From the NCBI GenBank assembly GCA_022494885.1, contig JAGVSM010003750.1:62001-126000 (forward strand): a stretch of 64,000 bases of DNA. Reading direction: 5' to 3'. This stretch comes from Micrasema longulum. Its lineage: Eukaryota; Arthropoda; Insecta; Trichoptera; Brachycentridae. The notes below the pieces were generated by a model, which had not been told where the DNA came from, did not search any database, and saw only the letters and a list, made by a program, of their open reading frames with translations. Below are positions 11,720 to 25,300 of this stretch, piece by piece (position 1 is the stretch's first letter; every line of letters begins with the position of its first letter). The translations under genes and the position numbers were made by a program.

Positions 11720-14198
11720 ATGGATGCTGTAAATCTTCGTAACGTGAGTATTTACCTTCACGAAGAATGGTGTATGATAGTTTAACATTACAGTATATTA
11801 CGTATACTTTATTTTATAGTAAACACTATTCTTTATTTACCTTTTTTAGTTTAAGGACTTCATGCTTCTTTACAACGAAACGACGGAAAAATGCTTTTCA
11901 AAATGCATTAACAATTTCAATTCACGGCAGCTTGATAAAGATGAAGTAAGTTCAGACATTTATATATTTTTATAGTCACAATTAAATATTTTTCTCGATT
12001 CTCCTTTTTGTACCCATATTCCAAACAATATTTTTTAAAATCGAAACGAGTTTGGTTATTTTTATAAATAAATTACGAATGCTGTCTTATTATTAACATT
12101 AGGCTCAGAATCTAATCAACTTAACTATTACTCTAAACTCTCTGTTTGCCTTGTGGTGTTCAGGTTAGGGCGCTCGACTACCATGTAAAGTCCAGCAGTC
12201 TGATTCTAAGTTCGCGATAATTTAACACGAGCTCGTGTTAACAGGGGTGCTATTCTGAACCACTCTCGTGGCACAAGAAAACAGTTTTTCTCGTGTATTT
12301 TGTATGTAAATACACGAGATAATACGGCTACGAGAGCGTTTGGAATACCAGCCCAGAATACGGATTTGAATTTACGTTAGAAGTAAAGTACAGCCGTGTC
12401 AATTTCAGCGTTAACTTGCGATAGCACGGACTCGGAATCAGACCGTAGATTTGTTTATCGATGAAATGAAATACAATAAAACTACCATTGAACGTAGTTA
12501 TGCAGAAAGCAGCCAGCCCACAATTTAAAAAAAATGCGGTATTGGTGTTATTGGGTGCAGTAATGTCAGTTCTATGTCCTGCTAAAAACAGCCAGGCTAC
12601 TTTCATACAAAAATCCGTGATAATTATGTTCTGAAAATAGTGTTGATCACAAAAACAGCATTTATCAATTTGCAGAAAACACCCACAGCACTAGAAAAAT
12701 CTTATGGTATAAATGCTAATGGGAAGATTAATTCTTCCAGAAATCTGTTTCTCTTAAATAAATTAAAGTGGATAAATACATAAGTATTTCAATTTTTTAA
12801 ATTTAAAATACCTGCTAAAAAAAAAGCATATTCCTTCCAAACTTCTCACATTTTTCTTCATGTATGTAAAAAAGTGTTTATTAATTCAGATTGTCATCTT
12901 ATACATTCAAAGTTTGGTATCATGCCATATTAGATTTGGCTGTTTTCTGCAAAATGCATATTTTAGGTATAGGCCAGACTTTAAAAATCAATAAAACTAG
13001 TCAAATACACCATTGAATTCGTTTTTGGTTTGCAAAAAAATCCAATCTGTGCATTATTTATCATTTGTCAAAGTAAAAAACATTTCAAGTGTAGATTAGA
13101 TTACTCACGCTTTTCACAAAAGTGCCATTACCTCAGTACTTTTCTATGGCTGGCTACTTTCCGTATAACTACATTCAATCATCCGGAAGATTTGGAGAAG
13201 AAAACATGGAAGTCGATGCTTTTTCCTGTCATTGGGTGGTTTGAGTGATCACTCGCACGCTGTAACATTGACTATTTTTCCTATTTTGATGAATTGAAAA
13301 GCTGAAAGCTTTATTGATTTAGATGAGATTGATTCAAATTATTTTACCTACTATGCCTGAAAATACTTTAAGTTTTTTACATTTATTTCATCACAATATT
13401 TTGAGTAAAGCCTAGAACACACGGTGAAATGAAACTGCAACTAAACCCTTATAAAACTCTTGGTTCGATATCAATTTCAGATTATTTTCACAAACGGCGC
13501 AACCTTAACGTGATGAAATTTTCACAGTTATTAGTTTTCTCTGAGAGCAGACGTCTATCAGATATTGTTGTTATGTATTTATATCTTCAATATAAACTGT
13601 CGTATATTTGTGGTTGCCAAAGAATTAATAATATTAATAATTTTATTAATATTAATTTTAATTATAATTATTATTTAAAATGAATATCATTAATTGTATT
13701 GTACAGACAAGGATACTTTTCTACTTCCAAAACAAAGTAATTATTTTTATTTTTGTCCTCGGTCATTTTATTGACAGAAAAAACGCGGCAAAAACAATAA
13801 AACGCCACACGAGTTTTCTGCAAGCCAGTTTCAATGCAACTGATTTAAAATGCGTTTCAAACTTGTTGCGTCGTGTGTGGTTTCCTAAAGGACTATATGA
13901 CATAAACTCATAAGTAACTTAGAGTTGCAGTTTTGTCATTTTTGTGTTTTGCCGTGTGTTCTGGGCCTAAGTGTAAATTATTGTAGATACTTGTACCAGT
14001 TGATTATTTTATTTTTATTTTCTTTTCCAGCTACACTGTGCAGAGTCTTGTGCGGGAAAGCATTTAAATTTCTACAATAGGATTATGAGTAGTTACTTAG
14101 ATGTACAACAGGAAATTATGAGTAGAAGAGTTGCTGAAGCTCAACAATTAGAAGCCGCACAAGCGTCAGCCCAAGTTACCACCCCGCCAATAAATTAG
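11720..14198 (+). CDS. TIMM10B: TIMM10B/Tim9b-type small Tim chaperone of the mitochondrial intermembrane space
   Basis: Three exons: 11720-11743, 11850-11945, 14031-14198. All have GT-AG borders in phase 0, giving 95 residues. The twin CX3C motif of small Tim proteins is intact: C23-X3-C27 (CFSKC) and C43-X3-C47 (CAESC), with 15 residues between the pairs. The start MDAVNLRN, the FKDFMLLYNE block and the C-terminal Q/A-rich tail favour TIMM10B over TIMM9 or TIMM10. The human homolog has about 100 residues. In animals it associates peripherally with the TIM22 carrier translocase and helps insert multispanning inner-membrane proteins. The two disulfides are expected to form through the MIA pathway. 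Intron 2 is 2.1 kb and holds a hairpin element, a family C copy and an inverted-repeat element. Confidence 0.92.
12245..12345. mobile_element. Fold-back repeat with 12-bp hairpin
   Basis: A 12-bp perfect stem (TCTCGTGTATTT at 12289-12300 and its complement at 12308-12319) encloses a 7-nt loop. It sits inside a longer imperfect inverted repeat with CACTCTCGTGG-like and CTACGAGAGCG-like arms. It is probably a small fold-back element in TIMM10B intron 2. No coding frame. Confidence 0.5.
13180..13405 (+). repeat. Family C interspersed repeat
   Basis: Diverged copy. It keeps CTGTCATTGGGTGGTTT, the GCTGTAACATT word, the AAAGCTTTATTGAT word and the terminal CACAATATTTTGAGT. It abuts the next inverted-repeat element, which starts about 6 bp later. 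Confidence 0.6.
13411..13968. mobile_element. Inverted-repeat DNA element (hAT-like MITE candidate)
   Basis: The left end reads CCTAGAACACACGGTGAAA. The reverse complement of the right end reads CCCAGAACACACGGCAAAA, and the word AACTGCAACT follows in both. The 558-bp interior has no transposase frame. No clear target duplication was found, so the class is uncertain. It is inserted next to a family C repeat in TIMM10B intron 2. Confidence 0.6.
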
Positions 14199-14244
14199 TT
14201 TATATTTCTATATATTGTTATTTATTTTGTTATTAAGTTTGATC

Positions 14245-14250
14245 AATAAA
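14245..14250 (+). terminator. Polyadenylation signal of TIMM10B
   Basis: AATAAA 47 bp after the TIMM10B stop codon. Confidence 0.65.
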
Positions 14251-16339
14251 TCATGTTGATGAACATTTTTTTCCATTCTCAATCATCTTTACAAAATATG
14301 TAGAAAAAATAAAAAATAAATATTTACAAATAAATGTTTTGTTATATGTTGAAAATATTGTAATGTACCTGTTGCTCCCAAAATACAGTGATACATAAAT
14401 TGGGGAGATCACATAGGATTGATAATTATTTTACATTTTAAATGACAATTATTTTTGAATAATTTAGTGTAGCTATCTGAAGGCATTTAAGAGTAAAGGT
14501 GCATTTGTGAAAATGCCTTGCACATGTTATGGATCGGTGTCCTGGACATTGTTTGGAGACCATAAATCTTCTTTGAGATTGTCGCCAGCTCACCATACCC
14601 TCCGGTAGCTAGGATTAAAATGGTCTAATGTTGGGATGTACTGGTAAGATATAGCTGGCTCTTTCTTTCGTATGCTTATACGTGGAGAGACCCTTTTACG
14701 CAAGCAAGCACTACTTACGGTCTCAGAGGTGATGTTTGACGGGAATTAGGTTAAATGTGACTGAACCAATCACAGAACAGTATTCCCATTTCGAACACAT
14801 TCTACTCCTAAAGAAATGTTTTGGTTCCGAAACGATGAAAGATGTTGTAATATTTCATAAACCATTAATAAACTAATTTGACCGAATATAATTTACATGA
14901 CAATGTCTTCGCTGAATGTTTTTGAGTAATTGTAATTGTGTTCTGATGTATGTGTTTTCCCATAATTTATATTTTAAGTACTTGAGTCGGATGGACTTGT
15001 GAATTTTAGTAACCTTTTTAATGTATATATGATTGTTTATGTGTTTGGAGAGAATTAAAATACGTGATAGACTTATCAATAATGATCATAGTTATTGCAT
15101 AATTGAATTAGAACTAAGAATAATTAAAATTATGTAAAATTAATAATCTGATAAAATGGTAGTATGTTTGAAAACTGGGGCGTTCAGATGCAATAACCGC
15201 TAGAGTCATTGTTTGTATTATAAGGGATGGTCTTAATGAGAAAGAGAGAGTTCCTACCGAGCAGCTGCTAGAGAGAGACATGTGCCGAGGAGACCGCCCT
15301 CTGGGACGCTGCACAGTTCCATGCATCACTAGCTAAGGGTTCTATTTACTGCATAACTTTTTAACAATGTTCAAATGAAAATTTACCGGTTGTTTGATTG
15401 AAGAAGTGAAGGCGACCCCTTCTCTCACTGTTGGTTTGGGCGCGAACGATACCTACAATATGTTCATATACCACTGATTTTCTCAAATTGAAGGGTTTGG
15501 GTAGGTTGAAACAAATTGTTTTAAGGCAATATGCCCACCCTTATACGAATAAACAAAAACACCTTTTAAAAAAAATTGGCCGTTTATAAAAAATAATAAA
15601 ATATTTAAATGTAAAATGAAAAGATAATACAATATTGATGCCTCAGTGTGCATCCAAGAAGAAAGCTTGAATCACTATACAGCATCGTCCTAATATTGAT
15701 ATCAACATATTTTTTTGACTTCGAAGAGAGTACATACATTCTACAAGAGAACCTTTTTCAAAAAAAAATAATCAGGCATATAACAAAGTTTTGTATTGGG
15801 GTAGTGATGCTCAAAAATGACTCATGCATATGAACTTACTACAAGTTCTGTGTAGAATCTTGGTATTATTACAGCATTCTAAAATCATTATTTATACTGA
15901 ACCTTTATCGTATGCTACCTTTCGCTGGATATTAAAACCGTAGACTACAGGATATTCAAATTGAAAAAAGTGATCTAAATGCAAAATTTTTAACTGTACC
16001 TTTAGTGAAAAAGTACATCAAGTCATATTATTTGTGGTCAAACATATAAACCGTTTATCGAATTTTCAATGACTGTTCCCACAAGACAGAATACTTTTTT
16101 TATAATAATAAGTGTACGTTGCTATTAGCATATTATGCCTAGTATTATTTCATAAAAAAAATCTTATTTTTCAAAAATATTTTTTTTATTGACTTGGCAA
16201 CAATATTTCGCTGATAGCAATGGCAATTCTGTATGTTTTGAAAAATTAAAATGGTGTCCGTTATTAATGTTTTTTGAAATGTCAAATTTGTTATTATACA
16301 TTACATGTAATTTAGTGAAATAAGTGTACTTAAAATAAA
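14251..16339. other. Intergenic region upstream of PLK4
   Basis: No exon was found. A GC-richer island at about 15170-15310 (GAGAGAGTTCCTACCGAGC, GAGACCGCCCTCTGGGAC) stands out from the AT-rich background but shows no recognised protein. The PLK4 promoter must lie toward the right end, where I see no clear TATA box. Confidence 0.5.
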
Positions 16340-19300
16340 ATGCCTCCCGTGTCGGGTGGCTTCGGCGAACGAATTGAGGTATATATAACATTTAAATCTC
16401 ATATTCATTATCTAAACTACTAATCTGTCAGTTAATTTAAAGAGCGCCAAATTTCCTTCCAGGACTACCAGGTTCTTGAGCTTTTAGGGAAAGGCGGATT
16501 TGCGCACGTATATCGTGCAAGATGTCTTCGTTCAGGAATATTTGTGGCCATAAAAATGATCGACAAGGCTTTAATGGCAAGTGCCGGAATGGTAGGAAGA
16601 GTAAGACAAGAAGTAGCAATACACTCTCGTCTGAAGCATCCGTCGATTCTAGAACTGTTCACGTTTTTCGAAGACGCAAACTACGTATACTTAGTGCTAG
16701 AACTGGCGCATAATGGAGAGCTTACCAGAAATTTCAGGTAAATATGTATTTGTGCAATGTTTCCGAGTTTATAATACTTTTTAACGCTGAGTCTGGAACA
16801 GTTCCTTCAAATAGATGTGTAGGTGTTGGTTCAAAGGCGTATGTCCATCTAAACAATGTGTGATATGTGCACTAAAATCACATAATAATAAAATACACTC
16901 TAATAAACAGTTTTGTTCACCTGATTGAATATTACAGTGGCTTCTCATAATGTTTAGAATCTATTCTGTGATTTAAACTAGACTAAGTAAATAGAGTTTT
17001 TCACATATATTATGATAAATCATATGTATGTGACCTATATTTCTTATGAATTGTCAGAGATTGACGACAGCGATAGATAAATTATTTTGGAAAGGAAATA
17101 AATTTGACATTCTAGACATAATCACTTATCAAATAAAAAAATGAAAAGACATTAATATAAAAATAAAAGATGAGTGATAAAATGAAGGTCAATATTTGTA
17201 TATAACCACTTGCTGACTTTTCTACGCCGATAGGACATGTGCTTTTAATAGCCAACACCAACATGCACTGCTTAAATATAATATATATATATATATATAT
17301 TATTTTTTCATGTTTAATTTTGTGGGAGTGATATTTGAAAAAAGAGCGGAGGGGAGGAAAGGAAGAGTAAGAAGTGACTAGGAATATAGTGACCATTATA
17401 ACTCTTGATATATCTCTCATATTTTTTTAAATGATGAAGTTGTACTTTTTGTAATCTTCACATAAACATTTTCATACCGGATTTGTAAAGTAAACTTTTT
17501 ATAACTATGCTGGATTTTAATACAAAAAATATTTATCCCTGCTATGCGAATAATGAATGTGACTCCAATACAGCAATAAATCTGTGTAAGAGAAATTATG
17601 ACGATAGAACCCGTAACAAGGAAGACAGAGACGCTGTTTTGTGGCCGATGTTTGTGTGAAACACATTCAGTCGGTTATTGACAATGATGGACGAATACAT
17701 GTTCAATAATCGGCGTATTTATGATTTTAAATTTATTTTTCGATAACATGGCTGAATTTTATGTCTATTTTTATAATTTATGGAAAAGGAATTATTAAAC
17801 AGTATGTGTCACATATTTTTTCAAATGTCTGAACTTAAGAAAATTCCGTCTATTGCTTGTGGTAACACGACTTTACATCACCGCACGCAAAGTAATTATT
17901 TACCACAGTCTATTAAGAGATAATGGAGCATAGCATAATGGACTATATTGAAAAATTACAAAATGTTTGTCTTTGTTCTATCTGTATTGTTGCTGCGTGT
18001 TACTTTTTAAATAATTGTAGCTAACTGTTGTCCCGCTGTTGTCACTGGCACTGTCCTCTAATAGTAAGACAGTAGAGGCTAGGCGACCTAGCCGTGTCTT
18101 GTCAAGGCCTAAGATGTCCTCAGAAGGGCCTCTTTCTTCCAAGTACAAAAGAGAGAAGTCCTAAGTCCAGGGTGAAGCGAAGGTTTCCAGCTAAACTTAG
18201 TGAAGTCGAGTAGAAAGCCGAGTCGGGGAGTAGAGATGATTAAAAGCCAAACATCAGAGGAGAAGTGATTGTTTATTTGAAAATTACACCTTAACACCCC
18301 GCCGTGCGAGTCTAGGCCGTCGTATACCGTGCGGAGAGAGAGAGCAATTGAGGAGGCCGCCTCCCCGCTCTAGCCATCTCACTCCCTCTACGTATATAGA
18401 CACCTTCCACTCCAGCCCCCGCATCAGTTCAGCGGCACATAAATAAATTGTAACTCTTACTCAATATATTTTTTTGTATATTTTTGTTCAGACTCGGAAC
18501 TGGAATGTCGGAACATGCTGCTGCAAATATTCTACGCCAAGTAGTAGCCGGAGTTGTCTATCTCCACTCTCACCAAATACTCCATAGAGATCTCTCCCTC
18601 AATAACCTGCTCCTCACAAAGGACATGCAAGTGGTGAGTCACAGTATAATGTTCATCATTCCGTGTCTGCTCCCTAGTTAGAGTATATAGTGTGGAATTA
18701 TTTTCATGTTTTTATATTATATTTCAGAAAATAGCTGACTTTGGTCTAGCCACGCAACTCGCTCAACCGGATGAAAAACACCTTACAATGTGTGGAACTC
18801 CTAACTACATTTCACCAGAGGTATTTCTCAAATTATTTGTTTATGAAATTTTACATAATATTCATAATTTATGACACTGAACACGTGTTAGCACATGTAT
18901 TTTAGGTACTAGTAATATAGTATGTTTACCAGACAGTTTGATTTGACAAGTGTAAGACGTCAGGTAGTTCACGAATACATAGTTCTTTTAGATATTCCAA
19001 AGTGGGACTTATACAAGAACCAACAGAGTTTGTACTGCACCCTGCGTGGAAAACTTAGCATAATTATTGATCTACGTAGGGGAGTGATATGACTGAACTT
19101 AAGAGATTCTAAAAATAAGTTGCCGCATCATCAAATACAGACTTTCTGCGAATCATTTTATTCATTCAGACAGGCGCCATGACGCACTTGGTTAGACAGC
19201 TAACTGTGAAACTGGCGTTACAGGTTCAATTCCTGCCAGTTGCAAGAAAGAAATCCAAGAAAGATTTTCTTCTCAATTGGTGGTGAAGTGATGTGTTGTA

Positions 19301-22300
19301 ATTTTTATTACCTCCTTCCATATCCCCTCTATCCCAACTGCTGACAAGCCTGTAAATAGATGCTTAACAGGTTATTCCTTTTTAAAAAATGTAGACCTGC
19401 GTAGATAACATTACAATAATCGACTCTAGATACTACAAACGCGCTTATTTATTTCTGAGTGGCATCAACCGGAAAATTATCGTATCGTCCTATTAATTTG
19501 AGTATCAAGAGATTGGTCACAATGAAGGAAGACCCCAGTAGTTTAATGGTGGGCAAAGCGGTACTTCTTATGTTGGGTAGTACAAGTAGTTTCCTATTTT
19601 CTTAATGCATCCACCAATTAAGCCAACAAGCATACTCTCGCCTGGTTTCCAATAAAAATAAATCTGTGTATCATCCGCATAGCAGTGAGACCACGATCAT
19701 CATTCTTTGATAATGTCCTTTTTATATATCTTAAGTGTATAAGAGATAGAGAAGTTGTCCCAGTACTGAGCCTTGAGGTACTCCAGTAGACACTTGAAAG
19801 TTGGGTGAGCTTTTACCCTGGAACACAACTGCATATTGAAGTCTAGGCATTTACACTGTCAAAAATGTTATGCATCTCTGTATTAGCGTTATTTAAAATA
19901 AATATTTTTTAGATTCTGACTTTAATCTTTATTATTTTATCTAAATGATGTAGAAATTTTTCTATTTTACATTCCCAGGTTGCTTCCAGATCACGGCATG
20001 GTCTTCCTGCTGATGTATGGGGTTTGGGTTGTCTCCTATACACACTGTTGTCAGGAAAGCCCCCTTTTGATACCAAACATGTCAAACAAACCCTCAACAG
20101 GGTTATAAATGCTGATTTTCAGGTAAATGTACTTAGTAGTTATATTAAAAGATTCCTTTATCATTATCAAATGCCGAAGGAATATTTTAATGGTCTAATG
20201 AGATATAAAGCATCCAATTTATTTTTGTCTGAGTAAATATAAGAACCCTGGACTGGTGTTTTTGACTCATAGAATAAGCTCAAATAAATATCCTGAAAAA
20301 GGAAAACAAGCGGAGATAAGTCCGCCTCTTAGTGTAGTAATTGGCGCGTTGGCCTACCGTGCTTAAGGTTCTGGGTTCGATTTATAGCAGGGTGAATGTG
20401 AAATATTGGTTTTAAAGGTTCTACACTGCAATACTTTATTGTTCCCGGACTGGCGCCCGATGCATAAGACTGATCACCTAACCTTCCATGTGGCAAAAAT
20501 GATCAAGGTACGCTGAAATTAGAGTAACAATGCAGATGTCAATTCTAAGCTTGGTTAGAAAGATTGGTTATTTTTCGGTTTTCTTCATCAGAAAAATTAA
20601 ATTATGTAGGGTCTTTCTTTACCATAAGATATTATTTTGTATCTGTATTTAAAAAAATATTATTTCAATTTACTGTTTTAACAATACAATAATTAAAATG
20701 TGCTCCTAGAGAAACCATTTACAAAATATGTGTTTGTCATAAAAAAAAAATCGAAGAAAAAAGTAGCGAAACAAGATGTCGATAATACCACAGGAACTGA
20801 TATTCCTGCCCGTCAGGAAATCGACAACATCAATTCATACTTTTATTATCTGAAGAAATTATAAACGATGATGTTATTAGATGCCACCCGGATTGTCTCG
20901 GGAAGCTCAAGATCTACTGGATCGTCTCTTGCGGAAGAACCCTTCCGAGAGGATTCCTTTACACCAGGTGGCTCGACACCCCTTCCTCGTCAGCTCCCCT
21001 ACTCCTGGAGATGGGTCCAACACGGACAGCAGTAGAGACTCTGGGTTCATCACCAGCACAACCCACTCCTCGCAAAGGGGAAGGTAAATCCAATTTATTT
21101 TAAAGGCACTTTTTTTATGAATCTAGCAAAATAGTTTTACCATTTTTATTATACATGCTTTATGTAAAAAAAATATAAAAAAAGTTCTAAGGACTGTACA
21201 GTGATCAAATTAGAAAAATACTGTTAACAATTTATGCAAAGCATGTCACTCAAACATTAAAATTATTTCTTCTATGCTAATATGCTTCAGCCAGATTTCA
21301 AAAGTTTTTTTTAAACCTAAATGTTTGGGCTTTGGGGAAGCATATTAAACAATTTGTCAGAGATATAATCATTATATGCATTTAGTAAATGCACATTTAT
21401 ACTAACATACATGTAAGTAATATTTACACACAATTATCATTATTATATTTGGATAATTTATACAGCGCCATTTTTGTGAATATCACCTCAAGAGCACTGT
21501 ACAGTGCTGTCTTGCAGCTACAGAGCGCATGGACAGTTGGTATTCTAGTTCTTTGTCTCCAATTATGATATATTACAATCATAACTGATAGGAGCTAGAT
21601 TACAGCACGTCTTGCAGCTACAGAGCGCATGGACGGTTGTAATTCTAGACCCCATTTACAAAATTTTGGTATTTGATAACATTTATCTATTGAAGCTAGA
21701 TTACCAATCGTCTTGCAGCTATAAAGCGTATGGACGAGTGGAATTTTAGCAACATAAAATACAAATATGATGCAAAACTATTTATTTAGATTTGATTTAT
21801 TTATGAATGCCAAAATTTAGGCATCATATTAGTTTCACCACAGCTGTTCCACATTCTATTACAGTGATCCATTTCCACCTTACTTACTTAAACATTTACT
21901 CAAACCAAATTTATATTTTGAAAAAGATTCAGACACCTGATCCATTAATTTAAAGACACTTTGACCCACCACTGAGATGCATAGATTTAATGTTTATTTT
22001 TCAGATCTGAAGAACGAATGGTGAATTCAGCAAGCGCTGATTTTCTGCTCCACCAGAGACAAAATCCTGAAAATGTTCACATGAACAGACCAGCTTCCTT
22101 CAACGTCCTCACTGGACTGTCTAACAGTGACAGCGGAATATCCAACCCTTACCCACAACTTGCGGAGAAAGGATCCTCATTCAACGCTGACGGCGTGGTA
22201 AGTGGTAATGAACATCGCCAACGATGCAATAGTACCGATCGCAATGTTCATTCCACTGGGTGTTCTAGTAAAAATGATCTCGTTTCCAAAGTTCAACATT

Positions 22301-25300
22301 TGCATTTGAGAAATAATCCGGAAGACTTAGAGACGCAGTCTGATGAAGACAGAATTTGGAGCGAAGGCTTTGGATCTCAGAAAAACTTGGCCAGTGGAAG
22401 TGCAGAAAATAAAGAAAACATCATGGCAGGCAAGATATCTCTGTTTCATATATTTTTATTTATTTATAGACTTTCAGATTTGTGTCTAGGATTTTGCCAC
22501 CCTAATCAATTTGTTCTCCATACAATGGAATTTGATGGTGAATCAGGTAAAATAAAAAAAAATTGTATACGTAATTTAGATAATAGTTTAAATTTCACAA
22601 ATTTATATTATTGATTCATTCCGGTTATTCTTATTTTTAATTTTATTGTTGGGTCATATATAATTATTATTTTTTTCAAGTTACATACTATTTTTAGTTG
22701 TCAATTATTATGTCTTTAAACATTCTGAATTTGAAAAATATATCAGCTTAGTGAAGGGGTGTCAGCAGGTAGGAAAGAATGATATGGAAGGGAGTTGTAA
22801 ATAATATACCTCAACACGCGGACCAATTGAAAAAAAAATCTTTGTTTAATTTTTTCCTCGAAACTGGCGGGAGTCGATCCCGGGACGCCAGTTTCACAGT
22901 TGACCATTAAACCAACTGCGCCACGGCGCCTGTGAGTTCATTGGATTATTTTGTATTTAATATCTGTGTTTGTCATGCTATAAAAGTATTTAAAAATCCA
23001 TGGTTTATGCTGAATAAACAATAAACTCTAGGTGGCTCCCGATCCATCGGAGTTCCCCCGTTGTGTGCCGCACGCTTGAGTGAGGTTAGCCACCAGACGA
23101 GGAATGCTCGACTCTCCATTTCTAGTGATGGAAGAGTGTTAATACACTTCATCCGGAAGCGAGGAAGGACCAGGGAAGACAGGATCACCGAAGTTTGCAC
23201 AATATCCAAGGATGGAATGCAAGTAAGAAGTCCCATTAAGAATAATTAAGAAATTGAAAAGATTTTTAATCCCAGATGCCTCAAATTTTCATATGTATTT
23301 TTTTTTCTTTAATCTACAATCGGTCTTAGATCGTAACCAGGTTTTTCAATTGATTTCTTGAGTAAGAGGAGTCATCAGATGACATCTCTTTTATTTAAAA
23401 CGGTAGGCTCTATCAGGGGCGTGCGGTGAGGTTTTCGATTAGGAAAACAGTCACTCGGTACTAGGTACATACATAGGTAAAATGTGTGCCTACTGCTAAC
23501 ACAAAAAATCAAATTAAGTGCTTTAAAATAAACTAAGAAGCAATTTTATGCCATAATTTCAGCTTTAAAGAGGATATTTCATAGTTTAATATTATAATAC
23601 CATTGTGTCAACTGATTTAAGTGCTAAATTTATTATAAAACTGTCACAATAAATGAAAAATATATGTGGATTGGTTTGTTAGAATTGCTCCCACAATGAT
23701 ACTAAAGATTTGCGCATGCGTGGATTTGTGAATTCAGTACTGAGCGACCACCTTAAAGGAACCAAAAGACTTACGCAGCTCCATACTGCAGAAATAGACG
23801 GAACGAAGTGTATTTTACTTCAGTCCTCACGTAACTGCGCAGTTGGAAGGTTGTGCATGGGCTTGCTGCAATTTTATAGAAATTATTAATGAATGAACAT
23901 CGAACCCCTCTCAGTTCACTATGTTCAACAAACTAATTAAAAAAATATTTGTTGTAGTTATAAAAATGATTAAATTTTTTACTGTCCGTGCGCTCTGTAG
24001 CTGCAAGACGTGCTGTAATCTAGCTCCTATCATAATTGGAAATGGGGAACTAGAATCCCAACTGCCAATGCGCTCTGTACCTGCAAGACGTGCTGGGATA
24101 TTTTGTTTATTCATTGAGTAACTTTTATTTTCAGACTGTAATATACTCAGTTGACAATGGACGCGGTCACCCTCTCAACTCTCCCCTCCCTCCACACACC
24201 CCCACCCCATCGGAGATATTCACCTATCACAATCTGCCACAAAAGCATTGGAAGAAGTACTTATATGCTGCCAGGTGAGTGAACTGTGTCGAAGATACAT
24301 TTCTTTTTGGTACAGAAGTAAATTTTACATAGAAAATTGCTTAAGTAAAAACATGAGTTTAATGTAATGTACAAACATACCGAAATAATAGGAAAAGCAA
24401 TACAAAATATTATATATAAAAATAAAATTGCATTTTTAGAAACTACAAGTATATTGTAAATGGAGTAGAGAAATCATATCCATCAAACTAGTGAATTTTT
24501 TTTTTCACTTTTCTTTTTAAATTTGTATGAACTGCTTTAATAGACAGGTTTTGGTACCTCATCATTGGGCATAGGTCCTATACTAACTTAAAACTACATG
24601 CGTCATTAATTGCGTAGTTAATCGACATGTGTCACAGCTCGTCAAATGTTGAGTATTTTTAAACTATCCAATGACAGGTCATAAGGTCTGTAAATGCCTA
24701 GACTTCCACACTTTTCTTACAAATGTTCTTCATCCCTGTTGAAATATATCTTAAATGTTTTTTTTTTTGGTTGAAGGTTTGTGGATTTGGTTAAAGCCAA
24801 AACACCTAAAATATCTTTCTATAGCCCACAAGCTAAATGTCATTTGATGGAAAATGGGACAGATTTCGAGGCCTGTTTTTATGATGGTAAGATATTCACA
24901 ATATTATGTTTTGTACTTTTATTCCAATATGTATTTATATAGGTTATATTTTTTTCGGATTATATATATTATTTTTTTTATTCATAAATTTCATAAAAAG
25001 TACAAGTTTTTGTAAAATTCTAAACATAACTACTTTTACACATCTAGTAAATTTTATCACTGTAACTCTCCAAAAAAAAAGAGACTAACTCTTGTGCTTG
25101 GAGAGTGACTTACACTGTTTTAGTTGTTTATTTATAAGAGTTTATATAATTTTAATACGAGTACATGAAGAGAAAAAGAAAAACATAGGATATATAAAGA
25201 ATAAACATAAAACAATAATACATTCATACTAATTAAAATTTAATGTTGTTTTTACACGAGTTCAAAAAATTTCTTTAGATTAATTTTAAATTTATTTATT

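Noticed and set aside
12328..12606. Open frame of 92 codons (-) inside TIMM10B intron 2
   Set aside because: It overlaps the fold-back element and repeated words (GTAGTTATGCAGAAAGC) seen elsewhere, so it is repeat-derived.
15114..15329. Open frame of 71 codons (-) in a GC-richer island
   Set aside because: Low-complexity Ser/Arg-rich translation, no family resemblance and no splice context; likely a chance frame in a GC-rich patch.
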